Positions 15,634-22,885 of a stretch of DNA of 23,478 nt are shown here, one piece after another; position 1 is the first letter of the stretch; each line of letters begins with the position of its first letter. Both the position numbers and the translations under genes were made by a program. The notes under the pieces were generated by a model, which ran no database searches, was not told the DNA's origin, and saw nothing but the letters and a program-made list of their open reading frames with translations. Origin of the DNA: Nitrospiraceae bacterium UBA2166 (lineage in GTDB: Bacteria; Nitrospirota; Nitrospiria; Nitrospirales; UBA2166); NCBI GenBank assembly GCA_002328825.1, contig DCWI01000082.1, positions 1 to 23,478 of the forward strand. The letters run 5' to 3'.

Positions 15634-16614
15634 ATGAACTATAGAACGCTTGGTTGCACTGGGCTCAGGGTGTCTGAGATTGGATTTGGTGCTTGGGGTA
15701 TTGGTGGGGCAAATCAGGGAGCGATATCGTATGGGCCGACAGATGATACGGAGAGCCGAGAGGCGTTGCAGCGTGCGTTTGATTTGGGTATCACGTTCTA
15801 TGATACCGCTGACTTATATGGACATGGCCACAGTGAACGATTGATAGGTGAGACGTTCAAGGAGATTCGCAACCGGGTGGTCATTGCGTCAAAAGGCGGA
15901 CTTCTCGACCAAAAGGGCCATCAGGATTTTTCTCCTGCGCATATCGAGATGTCCGTTGATGGGAGTTTGAAAAGACTCCAGTCGGACTATATTGATGTGT
16001 ACCAGTTACACGATCCATCGTTAGCGTCTCTGGGTAATGCTGAGGAGATCGTTGATACTCTTCAATCGCTTGAGAGAGCAGGAAAGATTCGGTCATGGGG
16101 AATTTCAGTGCGATGCCCCGATGATGGATTGCTCGCCATAGAACACTTTGGCGCAAATGTTCTACAGGTTAATTTTAATATGGCTGATCAACGAATGCTG
16201 TTGAATGGACTTATGGATTTGTGTGAGACGAAGGGGGTTGGATTGATATGTCGAACACCACTCTGCTTTGGGTTTTTGACCGGAATGTATACGGCTGAAA
16301 CAGAATTTGGTGTGTATGATCATCGTAGTCGCTGGTCCTCTGAGCAACTCGACCTCTGGTCCTCCGCTAACAAGACGTTTTCCACAATACGACGAACAGA
16401 GGATCAAACTGACGCTCAACTGGCATTGAGGTATTGTTTATCTTACCCTGCCGTTTCAACGGCTATTCCTGGAATGTTGCATAAACAACATGTCGAGGAA
16501 AACGTTGACGCAAGCTGCCTTGGGGCACTTGCAGAGGAGAAACGAATGAAAATAGAGGCAGTTTATAGTGCCCATCAATTTTATGTGGGAGAAAAGGCGG
16601 TTCTTAAGCCGTGA
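15634..16614 (+). CDS. aldo/keto reductase
   Basis: 326 residues. NAD(P)H-dependent reduction of a carbonyl, cytoplasmic. The catalytic tetrad is complete: D57 and Y62 (DTADLYG), K87 (ASKGG) and H126 (YQLHDP). The N-terminus YRTLGCTGLRVSEIGFGAW is the canonical first strand, so I chose the ATG at 15634. That ATG lacks a good ribosome site, whereas an in-frame ATG at 15499 sits 6 nt after a strong GGGAGGTGAT element, which would give a 45-residue extension and a 71-nt overlap with the radical SAM gene; the true start is uncertain. The C-terminal RTEDQTDAQLALRYCLSYP and AIPGMLHKQHVEEN are typical. Similar proteins occur in deoxysugar clusters as ketosugar reductases. Substrate unknown. Confidence 0.88.
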   Translation: MNYRTLGCTGLRVSEIGFGAWGIGGANQGAISYGPTDDTESREALQRAFDLGITFYDTADLYGHGHSERLIGETFKEIRNRVVIASKGGLLDQKGHQDFSPAHIEMSVDGSLKRLQSDYIDVYQLHDPSLASLGNAEEIVDTLQSLERAGKIRSWGISVRCPDDGLLAIEHFGANVLQVNFNMADQRMLLNGLMDLCETKGVGLICRTPLCFGFLTGMYTAETEFGVYDHRSRWSSEQLDLWSSANKTFSTIRRTEDQTDAQLALRYCLSYPAVSTAIPGMLHKQHVEENVDASCLGALAEEKRMKIEAVYSAHQFYVGEKAVLKP

Positions 16615-16616
16615 GT

Positions 16617-16697
16617 ATGCTTCCTACAACCAAGCTGACTGTTTTTCCAATCGGTCTTTATGAACTGGGGCCTCATTGCTTCCCTTGTGATGAGTAA
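16617..16697 (+). CDS. very short ORF of unknown significance
   Basis: A 26-codon frame begins with an ATG 2 nt after the aldo/keto reductase stop and ends in TAA immediately before an ATG at 16698, which is in the frame of the next SDR. The sequence starts MLPTTKLTVFPIGLYELG and ends CFPCDE. It could be a translational-coupling leader, the truncated 5' end of a lost gene, or chance. I do not recognise it. Confidence 0.2.
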   Translation: MLPTTKLTVFPIGLYELGPHCFPCDE

Positions 16698-16712
16698 ATG
16701 CTTGGGACTGGG

Positions 16713-17744
16713 ATGGAAACGAAACGTGTAACAGGCTTCAAACGCATCCTCATCACGGGGGTTAGCGGATCGGGTGGTAGCTACTTGGCTGAGTACGTTG
16801 TTCAGAATCACCCATCGGTTGAAATTCATGGAATTTCTCGTTGGCATAGTACTACCGCTTCCAGCAATCTGGCAGGAATTGCTTCAAGCGTGGTTACGCA
16901 TGAATGTGATATGAACGACTTTAGTTCGTTGTTTGCCGTGCTTTCTGCCGTGAGGCCCGATGCCATCTTTCATCTCGCTTCGCATGCGAATGTGAAAGCG
17001 TCGTTTACCACCCCGCTAGCAGTTCTCAACAACAATATCATGAGTACAGCAAATTTGTTTGAGGCGATTAGGCTCGTGGGGATTAATCCTATTATTCAAC
17101 TCTGCAGTACGTCTGAGGTCTACGGCCAGGTTGATCCGAAAGATGTTCCCATTGCCGAGGAGGTCGCGCTTCGGCCGTCCAGCCCGTACGCGGTGTCGAA
17201 AGTAGCTCAAGATTTGTTGGGATGGACGTATTTCCGTAGTTATCAGATGCATATCATTCGGACACGTATGTTTGCGTACTTTAATCCACGGCGTACGGAT
17301 TTGTTTGCGACCTCGTTTGCACGGCAGGTAGCTCGGATTGAGCACGGGCTTCAGCGCGAGCTCCTTCATGGCAACCTTGATTCAATTCGAACTCTGATTG
17401 ATGTTCGAGACGCCATGGAAGCGTATTGGGAGGCTATAGTACATTGTCAGCCAGGGGAGGCCTATAACATCGGTGGTGCGACATCAATGAGTGTTGGCGA
17501 GTTTCTTGAGCTATTGAAAACGGAGAGTCGGGTGTCGATCCAGACTCGACAGGATCCGAAGCTTCTTCGCCCTGCTGACGTGACGCTTCAGATACCAAAG
17601 GTGGAAAAATTTTTGACTGCAACGGGTTGGAAACCAAAGTATACGATTGAAGAGAGTGTGCGGCATCTCATGGCGTTCTGGAGAGCAAAAGTTGCCAAGG
17701 AAGTGGCGACTCGTGCGCACGAATCGGAATGTTCCATTGGGTAG
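16713..17744 (+). CDS. GDP-mannose 4,6-dehydratase-type SDR
   Basis: 343 residues from the ATG at 16713 with GGGAC just upstream; the ATG at 16698, directly after a short ORF's stop, would add five residues. The start motif ILITGVSGSGGSYLAEY mirrors GMD. The catalytic segment is STSEVYG (132-138, with E135 as the presumed dehydratase base), then Y159/K163 in PYAVSK. The RTRMFAYFNPRRTDLFATSF stretch matches the GMD RTR/FNP/RR region that binds the GDP-sugar. It should convert a GDP-hexose or GDP-heptose to its 4-keto-6-deoxy form. The neighbouring HddA-type kinase makes GDP-manno-heptose (as for the DmhA/WcbK enzymes of Yersinia and Campylobacter) a good candidate substrate; GDP-mannose is the alternative. 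Confidence 0.85.
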   Translation: METKRVTGFKRILITGVSGSGGSYLAEYVVQNHPSVEIHGISRWHSTTASSNLAGIASSVVTHECDMNDFSSLFAVLSAVRPDAIFHLASHANVKASFTTPLAVLNNNIMSTANLFEAIRLVGINPIIQLCSTSEVYGQVDPKDVPIAEEVALRPSSPYAVSKVAQDLLGWTYFRSYQMHIIRTRMFAYFNPRRTDLFATSFARQVARIEHGLQRELLHGNLDSIRTLIDVRDAMEAYWEAIVHCQPGEAYNIGGATSMSVGEFLELLKTESRVSIQTRQDPKLLRPADVTLQIPKVEKFLTATGWKPKYTIEESVRHLMAFWRAKVAKEVATRAHESECSIG

Positions 17745-17771
17745 AGATCATATGAGTGTTGGATTGGCCGT

Positions 17772-18773
17772 ATGATTATTACGCGGACTCCATTTAGGAT
17801 ATCGTTCTTCGGTGGAGGAACAGATTATCCGGCTTGGTATTCACAAAATGAAGGCTTAGTCATTGCCTCAACGTTTGCCCAGTATTGTTATATTTCTTGC
17901 CGGCGTCTAGAGCCATTTTTCGATTATAAGACGAGAGTTGTGTATTCCAATATAGAATCTGTTGATGAGCATGCGAAGATAGAACATCCAGCGGTGCGTG
18001 GGTGTTTGGAGTATCTTAGGGTCGAGGATGGGCTGGAGATTCATCATGATGCTGATATTCCAGCACGATCGGGGATAGGGTCGAGCTCAAGCTTCACCGT
18101 TGGGTTGCTTCTTGCCCTCCATGGATTGCGCCATGAAATGCCTATTAAGCAAAAACTTGCAGAGGAGGCGATCTATGTCGAACAATCCATTCTCCAAGAA
18201 AGCGTTGGTATCCAAGATCAGATTTTGTCGGCGAATGGCGGGTTTCGTATCATTGAGATGGGGCCGGAAATTGGGGGCCAGGGTTATCGGGTTTCCCCCC
18301 TTATCTTGCCACCAGATTTTATTGAGAATTTGCGTCAGCATGTACTCCTTGGGTTCACGGGGGTGACGCGAGTTGCTTCTGATATTGCGAGGGAGCAAAT
18401 TGCGAAAATGGAAAAAGGTGAAACTCGAGTGAGTGAACTTCTCTCAATCACAAAGGAAGCGCTTTGTCTTTTTCGCAATCATGCAAATATCGATTGTCTT
18501 GGAGAGTTGCTCCATCAAACGTGGCTTCTCAAGCGGGCGCTGGCCCATGGCATTACAACCCCAGAAATTGATGCGCTGTATGAGGCCGGCCGGGCGGCTG
18601 GCGCGTATGGGGGTAAAATCATGGGTGCGGGAGGTGGAGGATTCATCATGTTTCTGGCGCCACCTGAACGCCATGCTCGTATCAAGGAGGTACTCTCGAA
18701 TATTCGCGTCTGGGTACCATTCCACTTTGAAACACATGGAGCGCAAGTCATTTTTCACAATGACGAGTATTAA
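17772..18773 (+). CDS. hddA: D-glycero-D-manno-heptose 7-phosphate kinase-type GHMP kinase
   Basis: 333 residues. GHMP-superfamily kinase that transfers phosphate from ATP to C1 of a heptose 7-phosphate in the GDP-heptose route. The N-terminal TRTPFRISFFGGGTDYPAWY is the hallmark of the HddA subfamily. The ATP-binding motif is P97-ARSGIGSSSSFTVG and the third motif is GAGGGGFIMFL near the C-terminus. Length is right for the family. The start at 17772 places the conserved block at residue 2. It follows the GMD-type gene by 27 nt and is probably co-transcribed with it. GmhA, GmhB and HddC partners are not in the window. Related GHMP kinases acting on other sugars (fucose) cannot be fully excluded. 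Confidence 0.82.
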   Translation: MIITRTPFRISFFGGGTDYPAWYSQNEGLVIASTFAQYCYISCRRLEPFFDYKTRVVYSNIESVDEHAKIEHPAVRGCLEYLRVEDGLEIHHDADIPARSGIGSSSSFTVGLLLALHGLRHEMPIKQKLAEEAIYVEQSILQESVGIQDQILSANGGFRIIEMGPEIGGQGYRVSPLILPPDFIENLRQHVLLGFTGVTRVASDIAREQIAKMEKGETRVSELLSITKEALCLFRNHANIDCLGELLHQTWLLKRALAHGITTPEIDALYEAGRAAGAYGGKIMGAGGGGFIMFLAPPERHARIKEVLSNIRVWVPFHFETHGAQVIFHNDEY

Positions 18774-18893
18774 GCTCTGGCCGATGATATTAATTTAACC
18801 TTTGATTTGTTTAGGGATAATAGAAAAAAGTATTACAAAGAGTTGAGTAATGAATGGCTAAAGATTATCACTAGATCGGATTATTTGGCCTGA
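18774..18893 (+). other. AT-rich spacer, frame open in kinase register
   Basis: After the kinase TAA the same frame remains open for 39 codons to a TGA at 18891-18893 and reads like protein (DNRKKYYKELSNEWLKIITR), but it has no ATG or GTG. The segment is more AT-rich than its neighbours. A GATAAT (18816-18821) with a weak TTAACC upstream at 15-nt spacing is a poor promoter candidate. No hairpin terminator was found. Confidence 0.3.
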
Positions 18894-19169
18894 GTGAAAC
18901 CAGAATCCGGGGTTTACCTGTTTCTCTGTATTAGAAAACTGAATATTGATGACAGGGTGTTTTGGTCGAGACTGTTGAACGAATACGCGACTGCTGTGGC
19001 TCCGGGAGCGAGTTTTTGGCGTGCTGGGTTTGTTCGATCGGTGAGCTGTGGCGAGACGAATGACGTAAAAAAAAGACTGCGACAAGAGGTGATGCTTTGC
19101 AGCGGAAAATACGTGTTCGTAGTAGGGGACGCTCGGCCTGTGATCTGGCTATCATTCGAAAGTTTTTGA
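18894..19169 (+). CDS. hypothetical small protein
   Basis: 91 codons from a GTG that directly follows the TGA closing the preceding open stretch, in the same frame. The product contains VYLFLCIRKLNIDDRVFWSR, then an ATAVAPGASFWRAGF stretch, and ends with GKYVFVVGDARPVIWLSFES. The alternation of strands and helix vaguely recalls small ferredoxin-like proteins, but I do not recognise a family. A run of eight As (19067-19074) lies in the middle. The ribosome site is weak. It could be a real small gene, or the 3' part of a larger gene broken by the TGA at 18891. It ends 7 nt before the next gene. Confidence 0.4.
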   Translation: MKPESGVYLFLCIRKLNIDDRVFWSRLLNEYATAVAPGASFWRAGFVRSVSCGETNDVKKRLRQEVMLCSGKYVFVVGDARPVIWLSFESF

Positions 19170-19176
19170 GTAAGGC

Positions 19177-19707
19177 ATGATCGAAATTTTTTCATACGTT
19201 GCCATGACCTTCTGTGGCTCTGTGCTGCTTCATCGGGGGCTTCTTTCTATCAGGGGTTGCTTTCGGATACCCGAGCAGTCAAAACTGATTCTGGGTGTGC
19301 CGTTTATCGGTGGGATTGGGTTTCTTTGGTACTTGCTTGAACTCCACTTTACGGAAGTTTTCTATGCATGGCCACTGACTATAAGGGTGGGTGCTATCGC
19401 ATTGTATTTGGCTGGGATAGTCGTTTATGTTGAATTGCGGGCTTTGTTGTCTAGAGGATATTCGCTGCGTATTGTGATTGATCTTTTGGAGTGTAATGGG
19501 CATTTAGATATTCAACAACTGAAGGGCAATTATGGGGGTGGGTTGAGTCTGTCTGGTTTGCTGGTGAAGCGACTCAAGACGCTTTCGGATCTCGGCCTTT
19601 TACGCTTTGATGGGAGGAAGGTCGGTCCACTTACTCTAGCCGGGAAAGCTTGTGCGGCGTTTGCCGTTTTTGCACGAAATCTTCTTCGATTGGAAAGGGT
19701 TGGGTAG
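19177..19707 (+). CDS. small membrane protein with winged-helix-like C-terminus (copy 1)
   Basis: 176 residues, function unknown. Three likely membrane helices: about residues 3-24 (YVAMTFCGSVLLHRG), 37-58 (LILGVPFIGGIGFLWYLLEL) and 68-88 (RVGAIALYLAGIVVYVEL). The remaining 80 or so residues look cytoplasmic and read like a winged helix: LRIVIDLLECNG, LSGLLVKRLKTLSDLGLLRF, and a wing ending in GPLTLAGKA. The ATG follows a GAGTAAGG element that sits very close. The downstream gene has the same plan, so the two are probably diverged tandem duplicates. A role as a membrane-bound regulator or as a scaffold for the neighbouring glycosyltransferase is conceivable but not shown. Confidence 0.75.
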   Translation: MIEIFSYVAMTFCGSVLLHRGLLSIRGCFRIPEQSKLILGVPFIGGIGFLWYLLELHFTEVFYAWPLTIRVGAIALYLAGIVVYVELRALLSRGYSLRIVIDLLECNGHLDIQQLKGNYGGGLSLSGLLVKRLKTLSDLGLLRFDGRKVGPLTLAGKACAAFAVFARNLLRLERVG

Positions 19708-19715
19708 CTTTCGGG

Positions 19716-20213
19716 TTGATCTGCTCTGTTCTGTTGTCAGTTGGGATTGGCGCGGCGACTTTTATAGGGTTGCACGTCTTATGGTGGCGGCGCACGGCCT
19801 CAAATAATCCACGGATTGGACTCCTGTGTCTTTTGGCGATAGTTGGGGTTGCTTGTTCCCTTATCGTCGGTCTTTTCTTCTACGAACTCGCGGAGGAAGC
19901 GTTGTGGGCGCTTTTGTGGATCGATGCCTTTTTCGTCGTTCTTTACCTCTTTCTCTATGCAGGAATTGTTCGCTCGGTTTCTCTGACGCTCTTGGCGCAT
20001 CTGCGTCAGGATGATCATCGATCAATTGACCTGCAGTCTATCATTGATGAATATTCTGCCTCGGCGCGTTTTGAAGATAGAATTCAACTCATGAGTGAAA
20101 GTGGTTTTATTCAAGTCTCGAAGGAGTTTGTTAGTCTTACAAAAACAGGCCGATTGCTCGCGAAAAGCGCAAAGGGTTTGAGTCGACTTTTAGGAACAGA
20201 TTTAGAGGGATAG
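19716..20213 (+). CDS. small membrane protein with winged-helix-like C-terminus (copy 2)
   Basis: 165 residues if started at the TTG at 19716, which makes the distance from start to the soluble domain match copy 1; a TTG at 19650 inside the preceding gene would add 22 residues. Three membrane helices are visible: LLSVGIGAATFIGLHVLWW, IGLLCLLAIVGVACSLIVGL and LWIDAFFVVLYLFLYAGIV. The tail (VSLTLLAHLRQDD, IDLQSIIDEYSASARFEDRI, LMSESGFIQV, FVSLTKTGRLLAKSAKGLSR) lines up with that of copy 1, including the LTxxGxxxA pattern and a final RLL. It is followed 18 nt later by the glycosyltransferase. Function unknown; no ribosome site of note. Confidence 0.65.
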   Translation: MICSVLLSVGIGAATFIGLHVLWWRRTASNNPRIGLLCLLAIVGVACSLIVGLFFYELAEEALWALLWIDAFFVVLYLFLYAGIVRSVSLTLLAHLRQDDHRSIDLQSIIDEYSASARFEDRIQLMSESGFIQVSKEFVSLTKTGRLLAKSAKGLSRLLGTDLEG

Positions 20214-20231
20214 AGCCTAGGTGAAGCAGAA

Positions 20232-20960
20232 ATGATTGCATCTGTTAGCTTTTTCGTTCCTTGCTTGAACGAAGAGGGGAATGTTGGCCGAAGCATCGAC
20301 ACGATCGTTGAGGTGATGAGCCAGGTAAGGAATCCCTATGAGATTCTGATCGTTGATGACGCTTCAAGTGATGGGACGGTTGATGAAGTTTTGCACAGCT
20401 GTAAGAGGTATCCAGGGACGCGGATCGAAATCATTCGCAATCGATTTTGTCGTGGGCTTGGGCGGAATTACTTTATCGCAGCTCACCGGGCCACGAATGA
20501 ATATTTTATGCTCGTCAATGGGGATGCTGCTGAGCCGATGGAATCAATACGAGCAATTCTGGAACATGCGGGAGAAGCTGATGCGATTGTTCCTTATTTC
20601 GGAATCAATGAAACACGAACGCTCCCTCGAAAAATCTTGAGCGCGACATTCACGTACTGTGTCAATCTGCTTAGTGGCCACCGCCTTAAATACTACAATG
20701 GGCCTGTACTGCATAAAACTGAAAATGTTTGGATGTGGTTTTCAGAAACTGCAGGGTTTGGCTACCAGGCAGAACTGCTTTGTCGGCTGCTCGATGAAGG
20801 CATTTCTGTTCGAGAGGTGAAAATTTCGAACAGTGATCGCGAAAGTGGTTTCTCTAAAGCTTTCACCATCAGGAACCTTCTTTCTGTAGTTAATACCTTG
20901 TTTCATATCTTCTTGAGACGCCTTGAAGGGGTAGCATTTCGTTATCTGAAATCGTCATAG
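20232..20960 (+). CDS. family 2 glycosyltransferase, polyprenyl-phosphate type
   Basis: 242 residues; ATG at 20232 with AGGTG 8 nt upstream. The GT-A fold is clear: SFFVPCLNEEGNV at the N-terminus, EILIVDDASSDGT (nucleotide-binding strand), then RNRFCRGLGRNYFIA and LVNGDAAEP in the place of the metal-binding DxD (here N-G-D). The architecture and size match dolichol/polyprenyl-phosphate mannosyl- or glucosyltransferases, which load a sugar onto a lipid phosphate at the inner face of the membrane. It lacks the C-terminal membrane helices of the ArnC/GtrB types but has an amphipathic, hydrophobic C-terminal end (LLSVVNTLFHIFLRRL) that may bind the membrane. The following small transporter and DprE1-like gene support a lipid-linked sugar role. 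The sugar is unknown. Confidence 0.85.
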   Translation: MIASVSFFVPCLNEEGNVGRSIDTIVEVMSQVRNPYEILIVDDASSDGTVDEVLHSCKRYPGTRIEIIRNRFCRGLGRNYFIAAHRATNEYFMLVNGDAAEPMESIRAILEHAGEADAIVPYFGINETRTLPRKILSATFTYCVNLLSGHRLKYYNGPVLHKTENVWMWFSETAGFGYQAELLCRLLDEGISVREVKISNSDRESGFSKAFTIRNLLSVVNTLFHIFLRRLEGVAFRYLKSS

Positions 20961-21008
20961 GAGTAACTATTTAATTTCCAATGGATTGATGTAAGGGGAT
21001 TTGATCTT

Positions 21009-21392
21009 ATGATAAAGACTCTTTTTCTAGTGGCAATGGCGATAGGCCTGAGTGTGATTGGTCAGTTGTGTTTGAAGGTAGGGATGACGCAGGTTGGGCG
21101 TGTAGGCATGGAACAGCTCATGGTGCCTATGGATGTGATTTACAAAGTCGTAACGACACCACTTATTGCGCTAGCTGTGCTGGTGTATATCCTTGATTTC
21201 GGCATTTGGTTGATTGTGCTCTCCAGAGCCAATTTAAGTTTCGTTTATCCACTTCTGTCGGCCACATACATATTGGTGCCTTTGGCGGCCTACTTTCTCT
21301 TGTCAGAGTCAATTAATTTACAGCAGTGGGCAGGAATATTTGTTATCGCAGTTGGAGTCTTGCTGGTCGCGGGATCGCGGGTGAATGGGTGA
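21009..21392 (+). CDS. SMR/EamA-type 4-helix transporter (ArnE/ArnF-like)
   Basis: 127 residues and four predicted membrane helices: FLVAMAIGLSVIGQLCLKVG, about residues 50-72 (PLIALAVLVYILDFGIWLIV), 78-98 (FVYPLLSATYILVPLAAYF) and 105-124 (WAGIFVIAVGVLLVAG). The LSFVYPLLSATYI stretch is typical of the EmrE/ArnEF fold. ArnE/ArnF-type proteins flip undecaprenyl-phosphate-linked aminoarabinose; this one lies between a polyprenyl-phosphate glycosyltransferase and a DprE1-like oxidase, so flipping of a lipid-linked sugar is the likely job. Such proteins work as dimers. ATG at 21009 with AAGGGG upstream. Its stop overlaps the next GTG as GTGA. Drug efflux is the less likely alternative. Confidence 0.82.
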   Translation: MIKTLFLVAMAIGLSVIGQLCLKVGMTQVGRVGMEQLMVPMDVIYKVVTTPLIALAVLVYILDFGIWLIVLSRANLSFVYPLLSATYILVPLAAYFLLSESINLQQWAGIFVIAVGVLLVAGSRVNG

Positions 21393-22837
21393 TCAAGAAA
21401 ATCGAACCAAGCGGAGATGTCCAGTTGTTTGATCGCGATGCACGGAACCTTGGTTTGCAGTGGGAGACGGTGATGGCGTGGACGGAAACGAAGAAAACCC
21501 GTTCTCTTGTGGCACGTCCGGTATCAATTGAAGAATGTCGGTCAATCTTAGAATTTGCTTGTCAACATCGACGCACAATTTGCCCGCGTGGAACGGGACA
21601 TAGTTATGCGGATGTTATTCTCAATGACGGGGGCATTGTTCTTGATACTAGTAAAATGAATCGCGTGATCAATTGGGATAGAGAGAGTGGGAAATTGGTG
21701 GTCGAGCCTGGAGTGACATTTGCCAAGATTTTGCGCCAAGTGTTACCTGAGCGGTGGGTTTTGGGTGCGTGTGTAGGAGGGATGGGTGTCACGGTTGGAG
21801 GGGCCGTTTCGAACAATGTTCACGGGAAAGACTCGTGGAAAGTTGGTAATTTTGGAGACCAAGTGGTTTCAGTGAAATTATTGATCGCGTGTGGCAAGGT
21901 CATTGAAGTTGACAGAACACGAGATAGAGAGCTGTTTCGAGCGGTAGTTGCAGGGATGGGATTGCTTGGTATCCTCGTAGAAATTACTTTGCAGCTACGC
22001 CGGATACCCTCTGCGTTCGTGGAGGTTACGAGCATTCCAGTGAGAAATCTTGATGAGTCACTTGAAATATTGGAGAGAATGAAAGAGTCCTCAGACTATG
22101 TTATTGCGTGGGTAGACGCATTTGCGAAGGGTGAAAAATTAGGGCGAGGGACTGTTGAAGCGGCAAGGTGGTTGGAAGGAGGCAGGGATGTTGATCCTCT
22201 GGATCTTGAACGCTCGTTGATCATGCCAGGGCGTATATTTGGTCTGTTTCCGGCGACGCTCACTTGGTCTGTCGCGCGTCCTTTTTTCCATCCAGGCATG
22301 GTAAAGATGGCAAATGCGGTGAAGTACACCCGAGAATACTGGGGTGGGCGAAGATCGACAAAGTTGTTGTTTACGGATTTCAATTTTATGCTGAACAAGA
22401 TTCCTGGATGGAAGCAACTGTACCGACCTTACGGATATGTAGAGCTCCAACCAATGCTTCCTCGCGAGAATGGTCAGGGATCACTTGCCGAGATTATAAA
22501 TATTTGTCACGAGGAGGGGGCTCAATCGCTTTTGTGTGCGGTGAAGCCTCACAAATCAGATGATTATTTTCTTTCGTATGAGGGTGACGGATATAGCATT
22601 GGGATTGATATTGCGTTACGTGGGCGAAGTGGCAGTTCTGTGCAGAAATGGGCCAAAAATTTATACACGTATGTTGCTGATTGTGGGGGAAAGGCGTTTC
22701 TTGCTAAGGATGAGGTTTTACCTAGAGATATTTTTGATCGTATGTACCCAAGGTGCCAGGAGTTTTTGCAAGTGAAGCAAAAGGTTGACCCGCAGAACAT
22801 CTTTGTGTCTGATCTGCATAGACGTTTGATTGCTTGA
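21389..22837 (+). CDS. DprE1-like FAD-dependent sugar oxidase
   Basis: 482 residues from the GTG at 21389, which overlaps the transporter stop (GTGA); a GTG/ATG further upstream would read through the transporter. The FAD-binding domain has PRGTGHSYAD (66-75) and GGMGVTVGGAVSNNVHGKDS with H145/K147, as in the VAO/PCMH family. The C-terminal part reads AKDE with K440 and then YPRCQEFLQVKQKVDP and SDLHRRL, closely following mycobacterial DprE1, whose essential Lys lies in an AKD segment. DprE1 oxidises C2 of decaprenyl-phosphoryl-ribose so that DprE2 can epimerise it to arabinose. Here the enzyme would oxidise a polyprenyl-phosphate sugar or a free sugar. No DprE2-like gene is adjacent; an SDR elsewhere in the cluster could do that step. 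The family is fairly sure, the substrate is not. Confidence 0.83.
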   Translation: MIKKIEPSGDVQLFDRDARNLGLQWETVMAWTETKKTRSLVARPVSIEECRSILEFACQHRRTICPRGTGHSYADVILNDGGIVLDTSKMNRVINWDRESGKLVVEPGVTFAKILRQVLPERWVLGACVGGMGVTVGGAVSNNVHGKDSWKVGNFGDQVVSVKLLIACGKVIEVDRTRDRELFRAVVAGMGLLGILVEITLQLRRIPSAFVEVTSIPVRNLDESLEILERMKESSDYVIAWVDAFAKGEKLGRGTVEAARWLEGGRDVDPLDLERSLIMPGRIFGLFPATLTWSVARPFFHPGMVKMANAVKYTREYWGGRRSTKLLFTDFNFMLNKIPGWKQLYRPYGYVELQPMLPRENGQGSLAEIINICHEEGAQSLLCAVKPHKSDDYFLSYEGDGYSIGIDIALRGRSGSSVQKWAKNLYTYVADCGGKAFLAKDEVLPRDIFDRMYPRCQEFLQVKQKVDPQNIFVSDLHRRLIA

Positions 22838-22885
22838 ATAGCGCTTGGCACTCTTAAACCGGTAGCTCTGTATCCTTCCTGATAT

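Noticed and set aside
18793..18821. Possible sigma-70 promoter (TTAACC ... GATAAT)
   Set aside because: Spacing is 15 nt and the -35 box is poor; not called as a feature.
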